Source of the DNA: Anseranas semipalmata
Taxonomy: Eukaryota > Chordata > Aves > Anseriformes > Anseranatidae
Length of the DNA stretch: 64,000 bases
Assembly (NCBI GenBank): GCA_013399115.1
Contig: VXAA01004026.1
Location: 1-64,000 of the forward strand
Direction: 5' to 3'
This document shows, one piece after another, positions 24,847 through 36,512 of the stretch. A program made the position numbers and the translations under genes. Every line of letters begins with the position of its first letter. Within the stretch, counting starts at the first letter, position 1. The notes beneath the pieces are model-generated. The model saw nothing but the letters and a program-made list of their open reading frames with translations, was not told the origin of the DNA and ran no database searches.

Positions 24847-25763
24847 TGTGTTGGGTTGACCTTGGCCAGCTGCCAGCTGCCCACCCAGCTGCTCTCACTC
24901 CCCCCCTTCGACAGGACAGGGGAGAAAATAGGGCAGATCAAGATAAAAAAGATCACTTACCAATTGCCATTATGAGCAAAACAAGACTTGACTTGGGGAA
25001 AATTTAATTTATTGCCAATTAAAATAGATTTGGATAGTGAGAAACACAGACAAAAATCAAAATAACACATTCCCCAGTGCCCACCCCCCTTCCTCCCAGG
25101 CTCCGCTTCACCCCTTCATTCCTGATGCTTCTGCCTCTTCCCCCTCGCCCATGGAGAACGGGGGTTGTGCTCATAGAATCATAGAATGGCCTGGGTTGAA
25201 AAGGACCTTAAAGATCATCTAGTTTCAACGCCCCTGCTCTGGGCAGGGTTCCCAACTACTTGAGCAGGCTGCCCAGCGCCACATCCAGCTCAGTCCATAA
25301 CAGTTCGTTTCTGCAACTCCTGCTTCCTCACACTTTTCCCCTGCTCCACTGTAGATCCATCCCATGGGCTGCAGTCCTTCAGGAAAAATCTGCTCTCGCA
25401 TGGGGTCTTCCACAGGCTGCAGTGGGGCCACCTGCTCCAGCGTGGTCTCTTCCAGGGGAACATCTGTTCCGGTGCCTGGAGCACCTCTTCCCCCTCCTCC
25501 TTCTCTGACCTTGCTGCTCATGCTGCTGTTTCTCACTTTTTTTCTCCTCACTCCTCTCAGCTTGTGTGTTGTATTTGCCCTTTCTTAAGTACGTTTACAA
25601 GGAGGTGCCACCAGCTTGGCTACAGGCCTTAGCTGTGCCCTGTGGTGGGGCTGTGGTGGTGCTGGCTGAACTGGCTGTGTCTGGCATGGGGTGGCCCTGG
25701 CCCCTCCTCACAGCGGCCACCCCTGTGGCTGCCCTGCTGCCAACATCTGGGCACTGACACTCA
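24847..25763 (-). mobile_element. LTR of an avian ERVL-like endogenous retrovirus, interrupted by CR1
   Basis: About 800 bp of LTR plus an insert. The plus strand opens tgtgttgggttgaccttggc and ends about ctgacactca, so it has TG...CA ends. On the minus strand (its sense) it has a TTAAGAA promoter-like motif near 25590, then a segment rich in repeated tgctcc/ccatgggctgcag-type motifs (25340-25470) that characterises this LTR family. The short overlapping reading frames at 25225-25588 come from this repeat structure and are not genes. No internal retroviral genes adjoin it, so it is probably a solo LTR. I could not find a convincing target duplication. Confidence 0.75.
25171..25287 (-). mobile_element. 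CR1 3' end nested inside the LTR
   Basis: Two copies of a catagaat-type octamer, then ggcctgggttgaaaaggacc and the usual CR1 antisense 3' end, sit between two parts of the LTR. The pentamer GCTCA occurs at both junctions (25169-25173 and 25288-25292), a possible short target duplication. The CR1 therefore inserted after the LTR. Confidence 0.88.
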
Positions 25764-25906
25764 ATAGAATTCTGGATGAAAATTTTATACATAAATATTA
25801 AATTTCTAACACAGAGGAAGAAGTTATTTTGAAAATATTTAAGGAATCCTAGTATTTTGATCATAAGGCTGTAGTAATCAGTAAAGAATTTATTACATGT
25901 AGATTT

Positions 25907-25941
25907 GTTTGTGTGTGTGTGTATTTTGAGAGAGAGAGAGA
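25907..25941. repeat. GT then GA dinucleotide repeats
   Basis: A short (GT)n at about 25907-25922 and a short (GA)n at 25928-25941, separated by tattt. Confidence 0.8.
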
Positions 25942-26004
25942 TGTAAGAATGTATAAATAATACAATATAAATGTAATAGTTGCCTGCTTTTCCCCCTCCC
26001 ATAG

Positions 26005-26199
26005 AACTTAAGTGGATTGCTAAATGCTACAAGTTTCCAACCCCTGCGGCCTTTACCTTCCGTGAGAATATTGGTGGATAAAATTAACCTGGAACACTCT
26101 GTACCAATGTATGCTGAGCAACTGGTACAAATGGTCAGCAGCCTCAGCCAGCTGTCCGATAACCTTCTTCATTACTGTTATTCACACTGCTATCTGAAG
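26005..26199 (+). CDS. VPS13B: VPS13B exon 15 (partial CDS)
   Basis: A 195-nt exon of 65 codons, phase 0 at both ends. It reads NLSGLLNATSFQPLRPLPSV, then RILVDKINLEHSVPMYAEQL, then VQMVSSLSQLSDNLLHYCYS and HCYLK. The LRPLPS-RILVDKINLEHSVPMYAEQLV core is essentially identical to human VPS13B (about residues 673-737 as recalled). The acceptor is cccatag|AAC and the donor AAG|gtaaaa. The first ten residues vary between bird and human. No defect is seen. Confidence 0.96.
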
Positions 26200-27543
26200 G
26201 TAAAAGAAGTCTTGAGATCTCTTTCTTATTGCAGTATGCTGAAAATTAAAACAAGTACAAATAATCCTAAATGTTAACAGTTAGGTTTCTTGGGAGAACA
26301 TTTTCAGCCTACCTAAAAGGACATGCAGAGTAAATACATCTTGCAGAATACCATCATTTGGGATTGCTACTTCTGAGCTGAGCCAAACGTTTTGTAACAT
26401 CAACAGAGAACTTCACATGAGGCAACAACGCAGATGGAAGCCCCCAGGTCTTTGTGGCAAGATTGAGTTAAAATAATTTGGAAGGAAACCTTTCCCTTCT
26501 TTTAGGATAATGATCATAGAATATGTAGATTACTGTGATTTACACTTAGCAACCTGATACAATATAAGGAAACAACATTGCTTTTTAGTTGTATCGATAG
26601 AGTAAAACCATCCTAATGAAGTATGCATAGACTATTGCCAAACAATGTCAGGTATTTTCATTATAAGAGGAAAAAACTTTGAATGTTCTCAGTTAAAGAT
26701 CCGTTATGAGAAGAGTTCTTATTGTTAGGCTGAGGGAAGTTTAAGAAGTTCTGAAATTATTCAGTTGCCATCTGCTGAGATTTTAGTAGAATGAAAAAAT
26801 AAAGTCTAAAGAGGAGTTTTGAAGTACACCTCCCAGGCTTGTAGGGTGCGCTTTGTGCTCAGACAGTTTGAAAGGCTTTTGAGTGCTAATAAACTGTAAA
26901 TATTTACTACTGTTAATTTTGCTAAAATTTTCAGTTTTCCGTTCACTTGTGTGCTGGTATCTTTAATTTAAACAGTGAAATTCTTGCTGTCTATATAAAA
27001 CAGAAACACTGTCCCAAAATTATGTGACAAGCTTTCAGTTTTCTGGGTGATATGTTTACTTCCGTCACATTTAAACACTATTTGTTTTTCAGTAGATTGT
27101 CTTGTTAAGAAAAAAAGTTTTGAAGGTTATCTTCTCATTTCCTTAAATATCACTTCTTTAGGCCATTGTTGTTATAATCACAAAAAATGTTCTTTAAATG
27201 AAAGACAGTGTGCAATCTCCAGATTTAAATGATATAGAATAATGTATTTTAATTGGTTGTTTTTATACAATTCAGCAGAGCATACTTAACATGATTTGTT
27301 GATCGAAGAAAATATTTGTTACTTATTCCTATTGGGATATTATTTTATTACTGGAGACAACTTAGGCAGAATTTTCCAGTTATTCTTGTATTTGGGCAAA
27401 AAGGAATAATCTAAAAATACAAAATTTATTTCATATTTATTGAATATATTTTCAAAAAGTCAATGTATATATTATGTTATAAAAATAATTTTAAAATGTT
27501 CTAATTGTGATAATATACACTGACCAACTACATTTGTTTTCAG
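26200..27543 (+). other. VPS13B: VPS13B intron 15
   Basis: 1344 bp, very AT-rich, especially 27240-27520. No transposon is recognised. The acceptor is tttgttttcag. Confidence 0.88.
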
Positions 27544-27668
27544 GTGTTTGGTTTTCAGGCAGCACTGACCTCTTTGGATAGTAGAGGATTGTACTGCTTC
27601 CCTGTTCCAGTTATTCCCTCTTTCAGTACTGCTCTATACGGCAAGCTGATCAAGTTTCCTAAATATTG
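27544..27668 (+). CDS. VPS13B: VPS13B exon 16 (partial CDS)
   Basis: A 125-nt exon, phase 0 in and phase 2 out. It encodes VFGFQAALTSLDSRGLYCFP, then VPVIPSFSTALYGKLIKFPKY and the first two bases of a Trp codon. FGFQA-LTSLD and PVPVIPSFSTALYGKL are conserved with human residues of about 738-779. The acceptor is ttttcag|GTG and the donor TATTG|gtgagc. The Trp codon is completed by the first base of the exon at 50367, 22.7 kb away, which confirms that these two exons are neighbours. Confidence 0.95.
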
Positions 27669-28841
27669 GTGAGCATGAAGCATGTATGGTGTATTTAAGT
27701 AATGTACTCAACTAATTCTGTGTTTATAACGAATGGTTTAAAAATGCCAAGCTCCATATATATATATAGTTCCCTAAACGTCTTTGTCTCTTTTATCGTG
27801 TTCTACTATTAAGTCTGTTACCATTAATAATTTCTTTATAAGGATGCCTGTTAATTAGAATTTCAGGCCCTTGAGAGAACAGGTTGTACAAACTCCGTAG
27901 TAAATGGATTTCTTTTAGATTTTGTATACAATTCCTGTGAACCAATTTCCATTCTTCATTGGGTGGATGCAAAAGCTAAAGTTACATACTGATGGAAAGC
28001 TTGATGTGTTTAACTGAACAGGTCAGGTCTGTTTTAAACTCAGCGAAATAAAAAACAAGAAAAATGAAAAAATCCCCTCCCCAGGAACAGTCTCTACTAG
28101 ATTGTTATTTCTGATACTCATTACCGTTTAAAATATTTTAAGGTTGTGCTCATTATATAAAGTTCCTAGTAGTAGTTCAGATTTTAAATGCAAATATTTT
28201 CATTCTGAAAACACTTCTGTGCTTTACTATGAAAAGAGCTATATGAAATACCTTATTTTGTACTGAAATGACATGGAAATTCAGTATTTAAATTTATCTC
28301 TACAAGTTAAATCTTGTGATCATAAATGTCAGTGTATAATATTTTTTTATTATTTATAAATTGTATTTATAAAAACTGTTTTCAAGAAAATGCATTTAGC
28401 CAGTGTGTTGGACAAGGCACTACTTTTCTTTATCCCTCATTTTGAGCAATAGCTGTCTCTAATACTTCTTTATGACTAGATCCTTGCGAGGAATCTTACA
28501 TAAAATAACAGGCAGTAATGTGTTAAATATTCTGGCTTCAAACATTCTGTGTTGTATTGCTCATTTGTCACAGTGATTTGTTTGTGAAAGTTTACTGGAT
28601 TATTAAAAAAAACAAACAAACAGGCTACTACTGGGTTTGTTCTTAGTTCTACATTCATAGTATAGGTTTCTAGATTTTCTCTTACAAGCTGTGATACCGT
28701 GTTAAATATAAGAGGTTTTTAGCATAATCAGAACACCACCAGGTGGTAGCAGCCTAATTGCCTTTCTCATATTTTCCATCAATATTTCATAAGAGTACTA
28801 ACCACTTCAAATGAATTGCTGTATTGTTGTGGCATTTTGCT

Positions 28842-28916
28842 AAAAACAAAAAACAAAAAACAAACAAAAAACAAACAAACAAAAAAAAACAACAAAAAAA
28901 AAAGACAAAAAAAACA
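28842..28916. repeat. A-rich CAAA-type low-complexity tract
   Basis: About 75 bases composed almost wholly of A runs separated by single C. No adjacent retroposon body is recognised. Confidence 0.85.
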
Positions 28917-29199
28917 GGATAACCAATAATCAGCACTTATTAATCAGAGCACTTTAGGACTCTGGTAGGATTGACAGCCTTTCCTGACATATCCTGACAT
29001 TTAACATTTAGCTGTAGTTTGTGATCCTTATTAGTAAACTGTAGAAATACATCAGTGTTTAATGGCAAACTTAGATTTATGCAGTATATTGTAAAACCCA
29101 TGGGTATTTGTAGAAAAAGATTAGTTTAGAGATGAAAAATGGTTGAAAAATCTGTCGTCTGACAAGTTCATGGTATTCAAGTCCTGGTGCTTTCTTGTG

Positions 29200-29352
29200 A
29201 GTGCACTTGTGCTCTCTTCTGCATGTGCTAGTGCTCACTGCACTCATCTCTCTCACGCTTGGTCTCTTGTGCTCTCTCGCATGTGCGCCGTTGCATGCTT
29301 GCCATCACACTTTGTCTCATGCTCTCTCTCTACTCTCCCCTCTCCCCCCCAC
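29200..29352. repeat. CT-rich low-complexity patch
   Basis: Degenerate repeats of tgctctct/gcatgtgc-like units grading into CTCTCTCT and a run of C at 29344-29350. It is unlike the flanking AT-rich sequence. Confidence 0.65.
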
Positions 29353-30695
29353 TGTATTATGATGTGTGCCCAGCTGGAAAATGGTGTAGACTAATAACAG
29401 GTAGACTAATAACAGAAAAATAAAAACAAGCAGTAGTTGTGGGGGTGGGGGCAATGGGTGTTGCCTTAAAATAGCAAATCATCTATCAGCATTTATTAGT
29501 AGATCTTGTGAGACCAATACTAGTGTATTTTAAAAGAATTTTAATAGCAGCTTTCTCACTTTTTTCTGTGACATGAGATCTTTCTAAAGGTTGTTTATTT
29601 ATTAACAGTGTGAAATAATTATATAAAGTTAATTTATTCCAACAATTTATCTAAACTAAGCAACACCAATTTGCGGGTAATAAAGTAGAAAAACAAATGA
29701 GTACAGCAGCAGCCAGGTTAAATGAAGTGTAGTTTGAAGTGAATAAAACTCCAGATGAAATGCATCAAATAGCACTTGAACTAAATCGAAATCAGCATGA
29801 GGACTGAGAGCTTCATTGAAGTCATGCAGTGAGTGAGAATTAGTCTGGTAGGATAACCTGGTAATGTCATTAAACTTAAATTCATTTTTTTCCCCCCAAA
29901 TTATACCACCTGCTTTATTTGGATTTTTAGATTTCACATTCCAGAGTTTCTTAAAGTACACACATCTGATGCTACATGTGTTCTTCTATTTCGTGGTAGA
30001 AAATATATACCACAGACCATACGTTTTAAAACAAAGACATTTTATGAACTGTTATGGAATCCCTCAGGTAGTATGTTTTGAGTTAGCAGTGAAAATCTCA
30101 ACTTTATTTCTGACATAAATCAGTAGAATAGCTTTCTTTTCTAGTTTTAATATAATAATCTCAAAATGTATACTGTATATTAAATATTGTTGTAATATTT
30201 ATTTTTAAAAACTTTAGCTGACAAACATGGGTAACATGTTCTAACAGATAAAATTTGAGCAACGTCAACCCAATAAATTTCGGTAAGCAACCATTAACAT
30301 AGCAAAAGTGCTGTTTCATTTTACTCACTAGATTGATGTCTGTTTTAATTTCAGTTAATACACTTTGTTCTTGTAAAAGAAATTTGCTCAAGCTAACTAG
30401 TTAACTAAGTCTTTGACATCTTTTAAATTGTTGTATACCTAATCTATTTCTATATTTAAGTAAAAACATCTGGTCTTTTGTTTTTGTCAAGCATAACAAG
30501 ATGCAAAATACTATGTTAATGTCAATATTTTACAACTACTTTATGTAGTGTTGCATGCCAGATTGTAAAGCAGCTTTCAAAGCTTTCAGGAGGATGTCTA
30601 AAAACAACTGAGAATTAGCAGAATACGGTTAAAAGCCCAGAATAAATGACAAGAATGTTTATGGCCAAACAGAAATCTTCAGAGGAATTAGCTGA

Positions 30696-30722
30696 TTTTT
30701 TTTTCTTTCTTTCTTTCTTTTT
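30696..30722. repeat. (TTTC)n repeat
   Basis: A run of T leading into about four TTTC units. Confidence 0.8.
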
Positions 30723-30964
30723 GGCTACAATTTCTGTGGTAACAGATGAGATAACTCAGGGTAGGACAGTTCAGTGTAATAACCCTCTATGACTTATAAA
30801 ATACCACTTTATTGTACATTTGAAGAATTTTAATGTACCATTAAAGAATGTAGATTCTGAATAGCCTTCCTGTATTTTTCTGATATCTGGATTGATTCTG
30901 AACTGTGTCATCCATATGTTTTATGAGGTAGAAATTGGTCCAGCTGTGTTTGTCATTTTATTGA

Positions 30965-30991
30965 TTTTCTTTTCTTTTTTTTTTTTTTTTT
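30965..30991. repeat. T-rich tract
   Basis: About 27 bases of T broken by two C. Confidence 0.8.
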
Positions 30992-31518
30992 CCGGTATTC
31001 TTTATGTTCCTTTCCTGTGACAAGCGCCCTAGACTCTCATCATCCTTTATCAGTTCTGGGAAGGTTCTTGCTGTCTCCATCTGTGACAGCCTTTGAGACT
31101 CTGAAACCTGGTGGAGTAAGGCTATAAATTGGGAAGACATGATCTCTCTCTGCATCCTTTCTATTCAGTTATTTACTCCAGTAGTCCATTTTCAAGGGTT
31201 GATAGTGAGTCTCTTCTTTCTTATTTTGAGACCAGAGCAATAAGTGCTGGTTTGCTGTCTGCAAGGAAGCACCAGCACAGACTTGCGTAATATCTGGTAA
31301 TATTAAATTTGAGTGTGTGAATGAACTTTTCTTGAACAAGTTGAGGAGCTGCTGAAGTCCTCATATCTAGGATTTCATGGCCTGCCCTTTAGAGATTAGA
31401 GAGTACAGAGCAGATAATTGATTGTTCTTGATAGCAGAAGGCCCTGAAAGGAATCATTACTCTATCAGAGCAAAAATCTGGAATAGTAACTTGCAAGTAG
31501 ATCTAGATAATTACTGGT

Positions 31519-31546
31519 AAACAAACAAACAAATAAAAAAAATAAC
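31519..31546. repeat. (AAAC)n repeat
   Basis: Three to four AAAC units followed by A-rich sequence. Confidence 0.75.
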
Positions 31547-31979
31547 AGACTAAATGGATGTGTTTTTTGCAAAGGTTCTTTCCTTTGAACAATTTTCTGC
31601 AGACACTATTAGGAAATAAATTTCAGTTTAAGCATAGGCAATGTGCTAATTTTAGTCAAGTTGTTTCTCAGGAGGAAGGATTCTCAACAACATGAGATTG
31701 GGCTTATCTACTTGTTGTTGCCTTCAAATGTCATTTAATTTAATTTATTTCATTCCATCCCATCCCATCCAAAACATACCAGTCAAAGAGTTACTGCATA
31801 CATAGTATTTATATTTTGCAGTAGTTGCTGTGGTAGGCTTCTAGGAAAGGAATCAAAGAAATTTTTGGGAGAACTGAGGCAAATACAACAATATTAATCC
31901 AAGGAAGAACTTTCATACTACTGAAGCTAGAGGAAAATCACAGGCAGTTCCTACTGTAGCAGATAGCAGTTCTGAAAAA

Positions 31980-32060
31980 AAGAGGGACTGAGCAGGAGGC
32001 TTGGTCTACATAATCTCCTGAGGTCTCTTCCAACTGAAATTGTTCTATGATTATGTGAAA
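31980..32060 (+). mobile_element. CR1 3' end
   Basis: Short sense CR1 terminus: gaggcttggtctacataatc, then tgaggtctcttccaactgaaattgttctatga-type sequence at 32022-32053. Heavily 5' truncated. Confidence 0.8.
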
Positions 32061-32904
32061 GTTTCCATTTTGTGCACTGAAGTTTAGAAACAGAGGATGA
32101 ATTTTTCTAGCTGTCATGCAGAAAGTACTGTGATGAAGTGAACTTGCATCTTCTGAAGCTCAGACTTAGATCATTTTGCCACAAAATGATCTTTCCATTT
32201 AGATATTAATCTGATACAAATCTAATAGGACAGCTTTTCTGCTACTGTAGTCAAACTTTTCAAAATTATTGTTGTTATTTGGAGGTGGTATATTATTCTT
32301 TGTAACCGTCAGGACAATGAATTTTAAAAATATAGTCTTTTTGTACTGTGTAATCTGCTATTTTGGAGATTTGCTTAATTTTTTTTTTTTTAAATTAATA
32401 TTAAGAGTGCTGAAATATTTGCATGCAGTGAATGCTACTACCCCTGGACAAAATATCCAAGTTAGGTGTTTATTACATCTTGAACAGGGAGCTACCTGAA
32501 TGAACGCAGTACATGAATCTAGGACTTAGGAGCTTTCTTGAACATTCAGAGCCAGTTTAGATTTGTCCAGGCTAGTACTGAGATAGAGTTAGTAAGACCT
32601 ACTGTACCTACAGTCTGAATGTTGTAGATTTTACTGTCTTGGCATTTCTTCTGTTTCCTTCAATGATATATTGAAGAGCTTTCCATTATTGACAAAAGCT
32701 GCAAGTTTAAAATTTGCTTTCCTGTTAAAAGTTATATGCATCAAGTGCTGGGCATGTCAGCTGCCCCGAGATGCAATGTCACTTGTTTCACTTGTTAAAG
32801 CTAAGGATTAGTCTTGGGATAGTTGTTTTATTAATGTGTGTCCTCAAAATACTGAAAGATAACTACAGAAATCTAGATACAGTGATCCTCACACTGGATG
32901 GGGA

Positions 32905-33220
32905 GAGAGAGAGATGTGCATCCCATGCGCCAGGTGATAGGACGAGGGGGAATAGGCTAAAGTTGCACCAGGGGAGGTTTAGGTTACATATTAGGAAAAA
33001 TTTCTTTACTGAAAGGGTTGTGAGGCATTGGAACAGGCTGCCCAGGGAAGTGGTTGAGTCACCATCCCTGGAGGTATTCAAAAGACGTTTAGATGTAGAG
33101 CTTAGTGACATGGTTTAGTGGAGGACTTGTTAGTGTTAGGTCATAGGTTGGACTAGGTGATCTTGGAGGTTTTTTCCAACCTAAATGATTCTGTGATTCT
33201 ATGTGATTCTGTGATTTTGT
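32905..33220 (+). mobile_element. CR1 LINE 3' end with open ORF2 C-terminus
   Basis: A well-preserved sense CR1. The reading frame runs open to a stop at 33116-33118 and contains [20 protein letters not shown], then [20 protein letters not shown] and [10 protein letters not shown]. This is the standard C-terminus of CR1 ORF2. A short 3' UTR (ggttggactaggtgatcttg, ttccaacctaaatgattctg) and three to four degenerate ATTCTGTG octamers close the element at about 33220. The 5' end is truncated near 32905, so it cannot move on its own. It lies in the same direction as VPS13B and does not affect the coding frame. Confidence 0.92.
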
Positions 33221-33784
33221 GTAGACTTTGTTTTTATGAAGCCTTAAGAACATTTATATTAACGTAGCTGATCTTAATATTTCAATACCGATTTAACTGT
33301 AAAGGTAAATATTTCCTATGTCTCTAGAATCTGTTACATCTGCATTAAGATTGGCATGCTAGGTTATAACCTCCTTTTGGCTAACTACTACACAGGGATA
33401 TTGAGTAACATGTTTTGCAAGCAGCTTGTGGCATTTTGGGTTTTCTTACTTCTTACTTTCTAGGTTTTGTTTGATTCTGTTCTCATGTAGATGCCAAATG
33501 GATGTTTTGTGCACATAATTTTATCTTAACTTTTTCAATTTTTAACTTTAATGTTAACATTACAAAATACATGACGATTCTGAAGACCTTGTTTTACTAT
33601 TGTTTAGGTTTCTGCTAAAACCTAAAACTCTAAAGGCGTTTTTATCTTTATACGGCTTTACTTTTGTTTTCCTCCATTATGTATCCCTGACAAGGCAAAC
33701 ATCCCTAGTTTAATCAAAGCCCTGTAGTGGTATGCCACACAACTATATTTATTGGCAGAATTCATTATCATTTGACTACTTACA

Positions 33785-34980
33785 CTATCCAGTAAGGGCA
33801 TTATAAGCTTCAATGGAAGTTGTGATGTGCACCTGCTTATGTGTGCTTTCTGGGTCATCTTGAAAATCCTGTGTGCTTTTAACGGTATCACAATGAATTG
33901 ACGAGAGCGAGAGCAATTCATATTGATCCACATCCAATGTGGTGGATGAAGATCTGGCTTGTTGAACAGTAAGTGGTTGTTTAGCAAGGAAATTAGCTCC
34001 TGCTGTTGTGGCCTTTACCAGCAAGGTACTACTGTGATGACAGTAGGACGTTTTAGGATTAGCTGCATGCTAAAGAGAGGATTGAAAGTGTATAATGGGG
34101 GATCAGGTGAGCTCTCTTTGTCACTGTTTTGACTGAAACCTTTTTGCAGGGCAAGTCCAGTGGAGTAATGCTGCTTAGAACTAGAAATAGCAGTCGGTTT
34201 GTGAGCTTGAGAGTTGTGAGATGCAGCCATCGTGCAGTTCAGTGCAGTTGTGCTAGTAAGAGGCAAGTAGACTGTGCTGGCAAGAAGCACAGAGGCAGAT
34301 ATCCAAACAATGTGAACATTAGATCATAAATCTAGCAAGTTTTCCAATAAATTGACACTTGGGTCTTGAATTTGGCAGCCTGTTTTATTGACTAGTCACA
34401 GTAAATCAACGGTAATGTCAATTTAGATTGAATGTGGATTGTGTTTCACATGGGCAGTTGAGGGGCATGCTCAGTTCCTGGGTCAGAAGCAGAAACAGGT
34501 TGAAAACACATGAAACTCATTTTGTAGCATTCAGTTGTGACTATTAGTTATGTCAGTAATGGGATATAACTGCCAGATGAAAATTCAGGGTATCCTTCGA
34601 AACAGAAAATACCTGAGATTGCATGCCTGAACAGATGCCATCAGTGTATGCGACAGCAGAGAGTTTCAGCCACATCAGAGTCACGTGAGTTAGTTAGCAC
34701 GTGTGAAAACCTGCTTGAACTGTTGAGATATGCCAGTGATATGGGCTGTGCAAGAACTGACGGAAACAGTCATTCTCTTGGGTTCTGAAGAGGTGGTTGT
34801 GTCAAATTGCCTCAGATGTGAACAATCAGTCTGGGGAGTATGCTGAATTACTTCAGTGTTATGTACTTCTATGCCATCATCTAGAAAATGCATCAAAGAA
34901 CATAATACTAAATCAGACTGTTTTTGGTAGGTGTTTTCACTATGGCTGGGCATCTTTGTTGGAGGAGTAGGTATATCAAT
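33785..34980 (-). pseudogene. Possible decayed protein-coding copy, unidentified
   Basis: Three minus-strand open stretches follow one another in 1.2 kb. The first (about 34980-34693) includes IDIPTPPTKMPSHSENTYQK and RQFDTTTSSEPKRMTVSVSS. The second (34290-34015) includes MAASHNSQAHKPTAISSSKQ. The third (34024-33785), in another frame, includes LDVDQYELLSLSSI and DDPESTHKQVHITTSIEAYN, ending ALTG-stop. Their Ser/Thr/Pro/Asp-rich composition looks like a disordered region of a real protein rather than random AT-rich sequence. Stops and frameshifts separate the pieces (about 34690-34300). I do not recognise the protein, and I see neither a poly(A) tail nor target duplications, so this may be chance. 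Confidence 0.3.
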
Positions 34981-36280
34981 ATGTCATAGTAAATTGTGAA
35001 CAGCACTATAGGGTGATTAATAGTTTTAACAAGAGAATGATCTTTCATTGATAACACAGTTTAACATATCTTTCATTATAAAAGTTTAAGTAGGCCATGC
35101 TTGTGTATAAGGATGAAGATGCGTAAGGAACGTCTGTGGAATATTTTCTAATCTGCATTGATGTTAGTGTATCAAGGTTCAACACAAACATTTTGTGGCA
35201 CTTTCAGCTGTGCTCTTCTGGAAGGACCTGTTGTCAGTTACCAAGAAGGGCCCTCTGTCCAGGAGGTGTTTTGCATTCTGCGTACATGACTTGCAGCTTG
35301 ATTACTGTGACTACAAATTAACTTCAGTTAGAAACCATTGGTTTAATTTTTTTTTTTTTTAAATCAAGTCCAGATCTAAAGTTACTGCTTCTCAGCAGAT
35401 GTGGCAGGCAGCATTCAGTAAATCTGTTAAAAGTGCACTTTTAATCAGTGTAAATTGGAAGCAGTTGTATTTTTCAGTATTGTCCATGAGGAGGAAAATC
35501 AGCAAAGTTGACTGCAAAGGGTGGTCATCTGTAGTGTTTCTAGTGTAATTATTTAGACTAATTAATTGTCAAGGCTCTTCAGTGAAAATAAATTAAGCCT
35601 ATTAACTAATATCTGTCCAGGGAAAGTGATTGCACATGGTGAATACATTATCCTGGTTTTAGTAACTGCTGCCATCAGTATTTGCTGACATTTGTTCTAA
35701 GAACAAGTAAATGGAATGTAGTTCCAAATATGTAGGGTTTTCAGGGTTAAAGCTGCTTTTTTGCTTTACTTGTGACTGGTGAGAGATATGCAAAACTTAC
35801 TGTCATAATGCTGAAGTGCTGTTTTGTAGAATTAATGCTAAAGAAAATTTGAACCCCTAAGATAAACTTCTTTTTTTTTTTTTGCTGGATGTATTTGGAA
35901 GTTCTGTTTCTGTAGTGTTAGCACCATCTGTAGAAAAATGGTTAGGATTTTCAGTGATTCTCACTTTGAGTCTTTACCTATGTATACTCTAGCTTTTGTA
36001 GGTCCACTGGTGGCAATTTTTCACACACAGTGTGTGTCCTTTCTTTCTCCAGAATTTTGCCTGCATTGATGCCTTGATGTCTTATTTTTTTGCTGCTTTA
36101 ATTGTATTAATCTCTGAGGCTGCGTCTAAACAACTAAATAAAATATTCCAGAAATCAGTGGCCTGTCGTGGCTCAGTTCATGTCCACACACCTACCTATT
36201 ACTATTCCTTCCTTCCCTTCTACTCCCCAAGAGGGGAAAAAATTAAACAAAACTAAGAAAGATGCATCCAGACTTTAGAC

Positions 36281-36512
36281 TGTGTGGAGAGCTTTTGGCA
36301 TGGTTGATCCCTTCAGCATTAGGCGTTTAGACATTGTTTGAGTAAGTGTGAGCTGCCATGGCCCAACACTCTGGTAGGGAGCAAGCTAACAGGCAAACAG
36401 TGTGTACAGTCACAGACCATTACTGATGCCTGCACTTGGCCTTGTTTAGTTGACTAATAAAGATATCGCCTGCTTGAGACTTGCACCCTGAAACTAAGGG
36501 CATGGGGCACAT
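36281..36512 (+). mobile_element. Possible short retroviral LTR
   Basis: A 230-bp segment of higher GC starting tgtgtggagagcttttggca and ending about ggggcaca. An ACTAATAAAG polyadenylation-like motif sits at 36454-36463, about 50 bases before the end, as in the R region of a short avian ERV LTR. No target duplication could be matched. The call rests on layout and a vague family resemblance. Confidence 0.45.

Larger units (their letters stand above)
22068..26004 (+). other. VPS13B: VPS13B intron 14
   Basis: 3937 bp and the most repeat-dense of the small introns. It has a faint CR1 3' piece near 22466-22496, CR1 copies at 22955-23035 and 24196-24615, a CAA-rich tract at 23047-23099, a large LTR with a nested CR1 at 24847-25763, and a GT/GA tract at 25907-25941. 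The acceptor has a good tract (ttttccccctcccatag). Confidence 0.88.

Noticed and set aside
25225..25588. Several overlapping Pro/Ser-rich ORFs on both strands
   Set aside because: They lie within the repetitive part of the ERVL-type LTR and its nested CR1, whose GC-rich repeats leave all frames open.
29656..29961. A 101-codon minus-strand ORF in intron 16
   Set aside because: No recognised similarity, and low-complexity hydrophobic C-terminal half; treated as chance.
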